8,386 bases of DNA, taken from positions 1-8,386 of the forward strand of contig JAFAVL010000033.1 in the NCBI GenBank assembly GCA_019242465.1, given 5' to 3'. Under the pieces are notes generated by a model. It saw only the letters and a program-made list of their open reading frames with translations. It did not search any database and was not told where the DNA came from. Within the stretch, counting starts at the first letter, position 1. The number at the start of each line of letters is the position of its first letter. Of this stretch, positions 1 to 5,489 are shown in pieces. The translations under genes and the position numbers were made by a program. Source of the stretch: Chroococcidiopsidaceae cyanobacterium CP_BM_RX_35. GTDB taxonomy: Bacteria > Cyanobacteriota > Cyanobacteriia > Cyanobacteriales > Chroococcidiopsidaceae.

Positions 1-804
1 TTTGTCAATAATCCGTTTGTGATTGGCGATGCTCACATCCGGTTTTATGCTGGTGTCCCTCTAATTATCCCGGATGGCTTTGCCCTCGGTACTCTCTGCG
101 TCCTGGACCATGTGCCGCGAGAACTCAGCTATGAACAGCAAGAAGCGCTGCGGCTTCTGGCACTGCAAGTGCTAACGCAACTCGAGTTAAGGCGTAACTT
201 AGCAGTTTTAGAACAGAACATTCTGGAGCGACAGCAGTCGGAAGCGCAACTGCGACATCATGTCTATCATGATGGGCTCACGGGTTTACCCAATCGGGCG
301 CTATTGATGGAGCGATTAAGGTGTGCGCTCAACCGCTCCAAGCAGCACCAAAGCTTTGTGTTTGCCGTGCTGTTTATCGACCTAGATTGCTTTAAGGTGA
401 TTAATGACAGTCTCGGACACATGGCGGGAGATCAACTTTTGATTTCGATCTCCCAACGTCTGACAACTTGCTTACGCAGTGGGGATCTGGCAGCGCGTTT
501 GGGAGGAGACGAATTCGCCATCCTGCTAGAAAATATTACAGATGTCAGTGATGCCATCAGCATTGTGCATCGGATGCAAGCAGCATTTGCTTCACCGATT
601 CATCTCGGTGAACAAGAGGTATTTACCAGTTGCAGCGTGGGTATTGCCCTGAGTACTTCAGATTACGACCAGCCAGAAGACCTATTACGGGATGCTGACA
701 CCGCCATGTATCGCTCCAAGACATTAGGGAAAGCTTGCTATCAGGTATTTGATCCGCTATGCACGGACCAGACGGTAACGCTTTTACAAGAGATGCCTCT
801 TTGA
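1..804 (+). CDS. GAF-GGDEF diguanylate cyclase, 5'-partial (C-terminal 267 residues)
   Basis: Probable c-di-GMP synthase (2 GTP to c-di-GMP) with an upstream sensory GAF domain. The frame is open to base 1, so the real start lies outside the window; the GTG at 19 is internal to the GAF domain. Residues 1-50 of the fragment are the end of a GAF domain (IRFYAGVPL, ALGTLCVLD), then a helical linker, then GGDEF from about 88 to 250: DGLTGLPNR (91-99), FIDLDCFKVIND (125-136), and the active-site loop GGDEF (168-172). An RxxD inhibitory-site motif (RSGD, 159-162) sits exactly five residues before GGDEF, as in product-inhibited cyclases. The active residues are intact, so cyclase activity is plausible. 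The protein stops at TGA 802-804 just after the GGDEF domain, inside what in related GGDEF-EAL proteins is the linker (VFD...TLLQ). It converges on the LCP gene 36 bp away. Confidence 0.93.
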   Translation, partial: FVNNPFVIGDAHIRFYAGVPLIIPDGFALGTLCVLDHVPRELSYEQQEALRLLALQVLTQLELRRNLAVLEQNILERQQSEAQLRHHVYHDGLTGLPNRALLMERLRCALNRSKQHQSFVFAVLFIDLDCFKVINDSLGHMAGDQLLISISQRLTTCLRSGDLAARLGGDEFAILLENITDVSDAISIVHRMQAAFASPIHLGEQEVFTSCSVGIALSTSDYDQPEDLLRDADTAMYRSKTLGKACYQVFDPLCTDQTVTLLQEMPL

Positions 805-840
805 TAGGCAACTGGAGGTGAAGAGTTTCGGCTTTGCTAC
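802..840 (+). pseudogene. Possible remnant of the linker and start of an EAL domain, after two in-frame stops
   Basis: Reading on in the frame of the GGDEF protein gives TGA (802) and TAG (805), then ATGGEEFRLCY up to base 840. Many cyanobacterial GGDEF-EAL proteins have, after TLLQ, a linker of the type LExDLRRAIERxEFRLYYQPI. The visible text EMPL-stop-stop-ATGGEEFRLCY matches it with only one residue less, and the two stops fall where the paired arginines normally sit. Similarity fades after about base 840, where the oppositely oriented LCP coding region begins. This suggests a GGDEF-EAL gene that lost its EAL domain through stop mutations and a deletion. The match is short and made from memory of the family, so chance is possible. 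Confidence 0.4.
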
Positions 841-2223
841 CTACTTCCCATGCAGGTCAATCCAATCTTTCCCAATGCGAATTGTCAGGTCAGATTTCAG
901 ATCTCCTGTAGCGGCAACCTTGATGTTGCCCAAACCCAAGACTTTCTGGACAGCTGCTGCCCCAGCTAAGTTACCTTTCTGCACAATGATTTCGGTTTGG
1001 CGTTGCCGATTGTCAGACCAATCCGCCCCCCTATAAACATTGGTAAAGTTTTGCGCTTTGAGATATTTGCTCAGGCTTTGACTTGAGTCAGACTGCGTTG
1101 AGGTGTTTTGGATGGCAATTTTGAGCATAGTGGGTAAAGGCTTTTTGGCAACACCAATTGCTTTCACCGCAAAATAATCTGCCATTACCTGATTTATTGC
1201 CGCGGCATCAAGCCAGTAGCTGCTCGGATCTCGGCTGAAACGGCTGGTACTACCGGGCAGCAACAGCATTTGAAGATTTGCGGGCTCCACTCCCACACTA
1301 AAGTTCACTAGCGTGGTGATTTCTTCTAGGGTGAGATTGGTGTCAATGTACTTGAGCATGGCTCGACTCAGTTCAGGCAAACGAGGTAGCACAGTTGGAC
1401 TGGAGAGGCGATCGCACAGCGCTTGCAGTAGTGCTTGCTGTCGCTGAATTCTGGCAATATCGCCAAGTCGAGAATTACTGAATCGGGCAAACTGTTCTGC
1501 CTGTTCACCATTCAAGGTTTGCCACCCTGGTTCGAGATCAATATCTGGATATTGGACGCTGTTAGAATCGATCCGTTGGGGAACAAAAACCTCTACACCA
1601 CCTAGAAGCTCCACCAGCTCTCGCAAACCATCAGCAGTGATGCGGACATAGCCATCAATTGGTACATTGTTCAACGTCCGGCTAACTGTTCGCGCTGCTA
1701 AGGCTGAGCCTCCACGAGCGTTAGCAAGAGAGACTTTAGCCAGTCCAACACTGGGAATAACGACTTGGCTATCTTGTGGGATAAAAAGTACTTTCACAGA
1801 GTTATCTGTCGGGTCAAGACGCAACAGCAAAATAGTATTGCTAGGTTGATTGAAGTCTGTCGCACCAGAAACCGAGCCAAATCCCAGAACCAAAATATTC
1901 AGCGGTCGCGACAGCTGATATTGAAAGCTATTGCTCCAGAAATTGTTCTGAGATTTAGTGCCTTCCCAAGGAAATTGTTGTTTCTGATTCAATCTGTCGC
2001 GACCACTCCAGATTGGAGTCAGCAGTGCCACACTTGCCCCTAGCATCACAAAGCAGGTGAGTCCAAAGCCCCGGAACAGCCAGCGATTTTGTGGAAAAAT
2101 AAATGATAAATTTCGTAGCCGAAATAAATTCTGTTTTTTACCTTTAAGCTGGCGTTTTTCCTCTGGCACAGTAGGCTGAGGTTCTAACCGTTTTTCCAAC
2201 CGATTAACTTGCTTAACCACCAC
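841..2223 (-). CDS. LCP (LytR-CpsA-Psr) family protein with LytR_C domain, divergent active site
   Basis: LCP proteins transfer lipid-linked glycopolymers to peptidoglycan or other cell-wall acceptors at the outer face of the cytoplasmic membrane. From the GTG at 2223 (460 residues): basic cytoplasmic N-terminus, one membrane helix at about 48-70 (WLFRGFGLTCFVMLGASVAL), LCP domain at 105-270 (RPLNILVLG, VPIDGYVRI, LLGGVEVFVP, GWQTLNGEQAEQFARF, GDIARIQRQQ) and a LytR_C domain at about 363-455 (LKIAIQNTS...LTIRIGKDW). Several residues usual in LCP active sites are replaced: Gly116 for Asp (LGVDS type), Asn129 for Asp (SDT), Gln150 for Arg (IPRD), Ser249 for the second Arg of RFR. Asp151, Arg247 and Arg258 remain. 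The frame also allows a GTG at 2238, but the strong ribosome site GGAGG (2234-2230) lies just inside that longer version and 6 and 9 bases before GTG 2223 and GTG 2220, so one of these is preferred. It is divergent from manC. Confidence 0.9.
   Translation of the reverse strand: MVVKQVNRLEKRLEPQPTVPEEKRQLKGKKQNLFRLRNLSFIFPQNRWLFRGFGLTCFVMLGASVALLTPIWSGRDRLNQKQQFPWEGTKSQNNFWSNSFQYQLSRPLNILVLGFGSVSGATDFNQPSNTILLLRLDPTDNSVKVLFIPQDSQVVIPSVGLAKVSLANARGGSALAARTVSRTLNNVPIDGYVRITADGLRELVELLGGVEVFVPQRIDSNSVQYPDIDLEPGWQTLNGEQAEQFARFSNSRLGDIARIQRQQALLQALCDRLSSPTVLPRLPELSRAMLKYIDTNLTLEEITTLVNFSVGVEPANLQMLLLPGSTSRFSRDPSSYWLDAAAINQVMADYFAVKAIGVAKKPLPTMLKIAIQNTSTQSDSSQSLSKYLKAQNFTNVYRGADWSDNRQRQTEIIVQKGNLAGAAAVQKVLGLGNIKVAATGDLKSDLTIRIGKDWIDLHGK
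1408..1415. repeat. HIP1 octamer
   Basis: Exact GCGATCGC palindrome inside the LCP gene; typical of cyanobacterial genomes. Confidence 0.9.
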
Positions 2224-2229
2224 TATCTC

Positions 2230-2234
2230 CCTCC
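2230..2234 (-). promoter_or_regulatory. Shine-Dalgarno sequence of the LCP gene
   Basis: On the minus strand a purine-rich run GGGGAGGGAG contains a perfect GGAGG. It lies 6 bases before GTG 2223 and 9 before GTG 2220, but overlaps the beginning of the longer reading frame (GTG 2238). This decides the start: translation very likely begins at 2223 or 2220. Confidence 0.6.
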
Positions 2235-2270
2235 CCACACACGAACCCTTAGGCGTATCTTAATCGTAGT

Positions 2271-2307
2271 CCCTATTCCCCTACTCCCCCTACTCCCCCT
2301 ACTCCCC
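2271..2307. repeat. 9-bp C-rich minisatellite with G-quadruplex pattern on the minus strand
   Basis: The plus strand carries about four copies of the 9-mer CCTACTCCC: a variant CCCTATTCC at 2271, then three exact copies at 2280, 2289 and 2298. On the minus strand this reads as five runs of 3-5 G separated by AGTA or AATA (GGGGAGTAGGGGGAGTAGGG and onward), the standard intramolecular G-quadruplex pattern with short loops. It lies in the divergent spacer about 48 bases before the preferred LCP start and three bases upstream of the candidate manC -35 box. Short tandem repeats of this kind are common in cyanobacterial spacers; effects on expression are inference. Confidence 0.85.
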
Positions 2308-2309
2308 TA

Positions 2310-2338
2310 TTGCCAGCAGTAGAGGGCCTGCGTACTAT
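2310..2338 (+). promoter_or_regulatory. Candidate sigma70-type promoter for manC
   Basis: A -35 box TTGCCA (2310-2315, 5 of 6 to consensus) and a -10 box TACTAT (2333-2338, 4 of 6) are separated by exactly 17 bases. Transcription would start near 2345, leaving a leader of about 23 bases before the ATG at 2368. No clear Shine-Dalgarno is seen in that leader, which is not rare in cyanobacteria. The C-rich repeat ends just upstream of the -35 box. Confidence 0.5.
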
Positions 2339-2367
2339 AGAGTAGCTGCAATCTGGCTTTAACAAAT

Positions 2368-3429
2368 ATGAGTAGATCCTTGATACCTGTGATCCTAGCT
2401 GGTGGTAAAGGTGAACGCTTCTGGCCCCTCAGCCGCAAGCACCGACCCAAGCAGTTTTTAAGTCTAGATGGCAGCGGTAAGAGTCTCCTAGTAGCAACAG
2501 CTGACCGCTTGTTACCACTTGCTGGGAGCTGGGAACATTTGTGGGTGGTGACATCTGCCCAATTAGCAGCAGGAGTGCGAGAACAGCTACCTCAGCTGCC
2601 AGTAGAAAACGTATTGGCAGAGCCTGAGGGACGTGACACTGCCCCAGCAGTAGCTTGGTCTACGATGGAAGTTGCTAAGCGCTACGGGGAGGATACAGTT
2701 GTCGGTTTTTTCCCCGCAGATCCCTGGATCGAAGACCATTTGAGCTTTCAAAAAACTCTCCGGGCTGCTACTGAGTTGGCAGCAACCCAACCAGCTATTG
2801 TGACCTTAGGGGTCAAGCCTAGTTATCCAGCCACAGGTTATGGCTATATTGAGCAAGGCGATATGACCAGCAATGTTGGAGGGTTACCAGTATACCGCGT
2901 TAACCGCTTCACTGAAAAGCCCGATCGAGCAACTGCTGAGGCGTTCTTGGCAACAGGTCGCTTCTGTTGGAACAGTGGTATGTTCATTTTTCAAGCCGGA
3001 GTTGTGCTCAAGGAACTGCACATTTATGCTCCAGAAATCATCACACCTCTACAAGCCCAAGGACCAGTTGCCTACCCCCACCTGCCTAAAACGAGCGTTG
3101 ACTATGCCTTGATGGAGAAAACTAAACTGGCGTATGTTTTGCCAGTAGACTTTGGCTGGGATGATTTAGGGGATTGGAATGCCATGGAGCGCTTGCTTAA
3201 AGGAGATGCCCTCAATGTCGAGTTGGCGAATCATGTCGGCATAGACACCCAGGGAACTATTCTCTATGCTAGCGACGATGCAGAAATAATTGTTACGATT
3301 GGCTTGGAGGACGTGGTGGTCGTGCGCGATCGCAACGCTACCCTGATTGTCAAAAAAGACCGCACCCAAGAGATTAAGCAGGTTCTTAAAACACTGCAAA
3401 GCAACCCAAAATTTCTAGAGTTCTTGTGA
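2368..3429 (+). CDS. manC: Mannose-1-phosphate guanylyltransferase (short form)
   Basis: Makes GDP-mannose from mannose-1-phosphate and GTP in the cytoplasm, supplying mannose and fucose-type sugars for exopolysaccharide, lipopolysaccharide and glycoprotein synthesis. It has 353 residues. The N-terminal nucleotide-binding signature LAGGKGERFWPLSRKHRPKQ is at 10-29, with Lys28 in the PKQ position. NVLAEPEGRDTAPA (81-94), PADPW (116-120), TGYGYI (156-161), FTEKPD (181-186), WNSGMFIF (201-208), DYALMEKT (245-252) and DFGWDDLGDW (261-270) follow in the order expected for the family. The length fits the single-domain enzyme; the cupin phosphomannose isomerase domain of the bifunctional ~470-residue proteins is absent. 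One deviation is PADPW where PADH is common. It starts at ATG 2368 after a candidate promoter and is followed by the ABC1 kinase gene on the same strand, 77 bases on. Confidence 0.95.
   Translation: MSRSLIPVILAGGKGERFWPLSRKHRPKQFLSLDGSGKSLLVATADRLLPLAGSWEHLWVVTSAQLAAGVREQLPQLPVENVLAEPEGRDTAPAVAWSTMEVAKRYGEDTVVGFFPADPWIEDHLSFQKTLRAATELAATQPAIVTLGVKPSYPATGYGYIEQGDMTSNVGGLPVYRVNRFTEKPDRATAEAFLATGRFCWNSGMFIFQAGVVLKELHIYAPEIITPLQAQGPVAYPHLPKTSVDYALMEKTKLAYVLPVDFGWDDLGDWNAMERLLKGDALNVELANHVGIDTQGTILYASDDAEIIVTIGLEDVVVVRDRNATLIVKKDRTQEIKQVLKTLQSNPKFLEFL
3326..3333. repeat. HIP1 octamer
   Basis: Exact GCGATCGC palindrome inside manC, over the codons for Arg320-Asp321-Arg322. Confidence 0.9.
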
Positions 3430-3441
3430 AAATTGAAGCTT

Positions 3442-3469
3442 TTGATAGAAAGGCGGGTACTGCTATTTT
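3442..3469 (+). promoter_or_regulatory. Candidate extended -10 promoter for the ABC1 kinase gene
   Basis: TTGATA (3442-3447, 5 of 6 to the -35 consensus) is followed after 16 bases by TATTTT (3464-3469, 4 of 6), which is preceded by TGC, an extended -10 signature. This would give a leader of about 30 bases before GTG 3507. The gene could equally be read through from manC, so this may be a secondary promoter. Confidence 0.33.
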
Positions 3470-3506
3470 GGGTCAGAAAGTGTGTTCCTACTAATTGCGA
3501 GGCAAC

Positions 3507-5153
3507 GTGTTCTTAACTCAAACCACTTCTCGTCAGCGAGAAATTATTGAAGTCGTCTTCCGCAATGGCTGGGAATATATGCGACGGTTGCTTACAGTAG
3601 GCAAAGCCGACGAACCCCAGCTACCGACACCAGCTGTTTTACGGAACATTCTGGTAGATTTGGGACCAGTCTATATTAAATTAGGTCAGTTGCTAAGTAC
3701 GCGCCCTGATATCCTACCAGCAGATTACATTGAAGAACTGTCAACTCTGCAAGACGAGGTACCGCCAGTCGGCTGGGCAGAAGTTGAAGTTGTCATCCGC
3801 AAGCAGTTGCGCCGACCATTAGAAGAAACGTTTACCACAATCAATCCTATACCCGTTGCAGCTGGTTCTATTGCCCAGGTACATCGAGCAACGTTAGCAG
3901 ATGGTCGTGAAGTCGCACTTAAGGTGCAACGCCCTGGGATTGATGCAACCATTGCCCAGGATGTCTCTTTAATTAAAGGGTTGGCAGATTTGGTGGCTCG
4001 TACCGACTTTGGACGAGACTACGAGGTTGTTGCCTTAGCAGATGAATTTAGCCAGGCGCTAGCAGCAGAGCTAGACTTTATCCGAGAAGCTAGCTTCACT
4101 GAGCAGCTTCGACGTAATTTATCGACAAGCCGCTGGTTTGACCCTCAACAGCTAGTGGTGGCGGAAATTTATTGGGATTTGACTACAGAAAAGTTGCTAG
4201 TGATGGAGTGGTTAGATGGGGTGCCGCTGTTATCAGCACATCTCAAGAGTGATGAGAATGGCAAAGATCCTGCGGTAGAGCGAGGAGCGATTACCACCCT
4301 CCTATTCCGCGCCTTCTTTCAGCAGCTCTACATTGATGGATTCTTTCATGCTGACCCCCATCCAGGCAATCTATTTTATCTCAAAGATGGGCGAATAGCA
4401 ATGTTGGACTGTGGAATGGTGGGACGCCTTGACCCTCGCACCCAGCAGATTCTCACAGAGATGCTTTTGGCAATCGTAGACTTAGATGCTCAGCGCTGTA
4501 GTCAACTGACACTGCAATTGGCGGATTCTGCCCAGCATGTGAATTTATCTCACCTGGAGAATGACTACGATCGCATGTTGCGCAAGTACTACAACCTGAG
4601 TCTGTCTCAAATTAATTTCAGTCAGGTATTTTACGAAGTGCTGCAAGTCTCCCGGAACAATAAAATTCGGCTGCCTAGCAACTTGGGCTTGTATGCAAAA
4701 ACTTTAGCTAATTTGGAAGGGGTGGCTCGCACCTTCAACCCACAGGTTAATCTCTTAGATGAGATCAAGCCTTTGATCACAGACTTGTTTCGGCGGCAGT
4801 TGTTTGGCGCTAACCCAGTACAGTCGTTGTTGAGAACAGCCCTGGATTTGAAAAGTCTCTCGTTACAAACTCCCCGCCATCTTGAGCTGTTATTAGACCG
4901 TATGACTTCTGAAACTTTGCAGTGGAATCTATCACTGCGAGGCTTAGACGATCTACGCCGCAGTGTCGATGATTCTGCTAATCGGCTTTCTTTTAGCATT
5001 TTAGTCGGTTCGCTAATTATGGGTGCAGCACTAATCTCAAGCAGAGCCCAGACAACAGAACTATCTTGGCTAAGTAGTGTTTTGTTTGCTGTTGCTAGTC
5101 TGTTAGGGCTATGGTTGATTTTTAGTATTCTCCGCTCTGGGCGTTTGAGGTAA
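3507..5153 (+). CDS. ABC1/AarF (UbiB, ADCK) family atypical kinase, membrane-anchored
   Basis: Atypical protein-kinase-like ATPase of the family that supports synthesis or handling of quinones and other prenyl lipids; in cyanobacteria and plastids it is linked to plastoquinone and tocopherol metabolism. Numbered from GTG 3507 (548 residues): KLGQ at 58-61 (family KxGQ motif), ala-gly-rich loop AAGSIAQVH at 118-126, lysine in VALKVQRPG (Lys139), ExD motif ELD (188-190), catalytic loop HADPHPGN (281-288), metal site DCG (301-303) in place of the usual DFG. Two hydrophobic helices at about 495-512 and 520-542 form a C-terminal anchor. All key residues are present. A TTG at 3495 directly after a TAA also opens this frame, but GTG 3507 gives the expected N-terminus MFLTQTTSRQREIIEVV and has GAGG four bases upstream. 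Confidence 0.94.
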   Translation: MFLTQTTSRQREIIEVVFRNGWEYMRRLLTVGKADEPQLPTPAVLRNILVDLGPVYIKLGQLLSTRPDILPADYIEELSTLQDEVPPVGWAEVEVVIRKQLRRPLEETFTTINPIPVAAGSIAQVHRATLADGREVALKVQRPGIDATIAQDVSLIKGLADLVARTDFGRDYEVVALADEFSQALAAELDFIREASFTEQLRRNLSTSRWFDPQQLVVAEIYWDLTTEKLLVMEWLDGVPLLSAHLKSDENGKDPAVERGAITTLLFRAFFQQLYIDGFFHADPHPGNLFYLKDGRIAMLDCGMVGRLDPRTQQILTEMLLAIVDLDAQRCSQLTLQLADSAQHVNLSHLENDYDRMLRKYYNLSLSQINFSQVFYEVLQVSRNNKIRLPSNLGLYAKTLANLEGVARTFNPQVNLLDEIKPLITDLFRRQLFGANPVQSLLRTALDLKSLSLQTPRHLELLLDRMTSETLQWNLSLRGLDDLRRSVDDSANRLSFSILVGSLIMGAALISSRAQTTELSWLSSVLFAVASLLGLWLIFSILRSGRLR

Positions 5154-5489
5154 GGCTCCTCTATTAACAATACACAAGAGTCCTATTTCTATATCTTTTG
5201 AGAAAACGAAATTTTGATGCTGCTTCTCCGATTAGCCTCAGAACTTTGGTTATTGAAATGTTGGTTAATGCAGACTGCATACACGAGATGAATTGACCAA
5301 TTTCGGGACAATAAGTAAAGCCTTTAACTCTACATTTCAACCTCTAACTTCTTTAGCTATGAGTTTAGGTTTTGAATCAGGTTGGCTCTACTCTCAAAGT
5401 TGCATTCAAAGTTCTTTCCATTGAGAGAAATGGTAGCATAATTAAGTTCCAATCCGTGTCAACAGGCGAAAGCTAAAGCTACTGAATCC
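5154..5489. other. 336-bp AT-rich intergenic spacer, no gene recognised
   Basis: No convincing coding region, RNA gene or strong terminator was found. A 24-codon frame from ATG 5217 has no ribosome site and looks random. The only structured part is close to the downstream gene: a 5-bp perfect inverted repeat CCATT-gagaga-AATGG (5418-5433) that lies across and behind a candidate -35 box. The spacer isolates the methyltransferase-like gene from the manC-kinase pair and suggests it has its own promoter. Confidence 0.6.
5415..5442 (+). promoter_or_regulatory. Candidate promoter of the methyltransferase-like gene with a small overlapping inverted repeat
   Basis: TTTCCA (5415-5420, 4 of 6) and CATAAT (5437-5442, 5 of 6) are 16 bases apart, placing a start near 5449 and a leader of about 40 bases. 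The inverted repeat CCATT/AATGG (5418-5433) fills the space between the two boxes and could be an operator; it may also be chance in AT-rich DNA. Confidence 0.3.

Noticed and set aside
818..1036. 72-codon plus-strand frame starting after the GGDEF gene
   Set aside because: It overlaps the conserved LytR_C coding region on the other strand and is in a different frame from the EAL-like remnant, so it is a shadow.
1765..2043. 92-codon plus-strand frame inside the LCP gene
   Set aside because: It is antisense to the LCP domain coding region, and its translation resembles no family.
3495..3506. TTG 3495 as start of the ABC1 kinase
   Set aside because: It adds only four residues (MRGN), TTG is rare, and GTG 3507 gives the family-like N-terminus and has GAGG upstream.
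4631..5170. Long open frame (179 codons) on the minus strand opposite the ABC1 kinase gene
   Set aside because: It lies wholly opposite well-conserved kinase codons, has a low-complexity Ser/Arg/Leu-rich translation with no motif, and is explained as a shadow of the real gene.
5217..5291. 24-codon frame in the 336-bp spacer (begins MLLLRLASEL)
   Set aside because: No Shine-Dalgarno, no promoter close by, and the length is expected by chance. It could only be revived by conservation in relatives.
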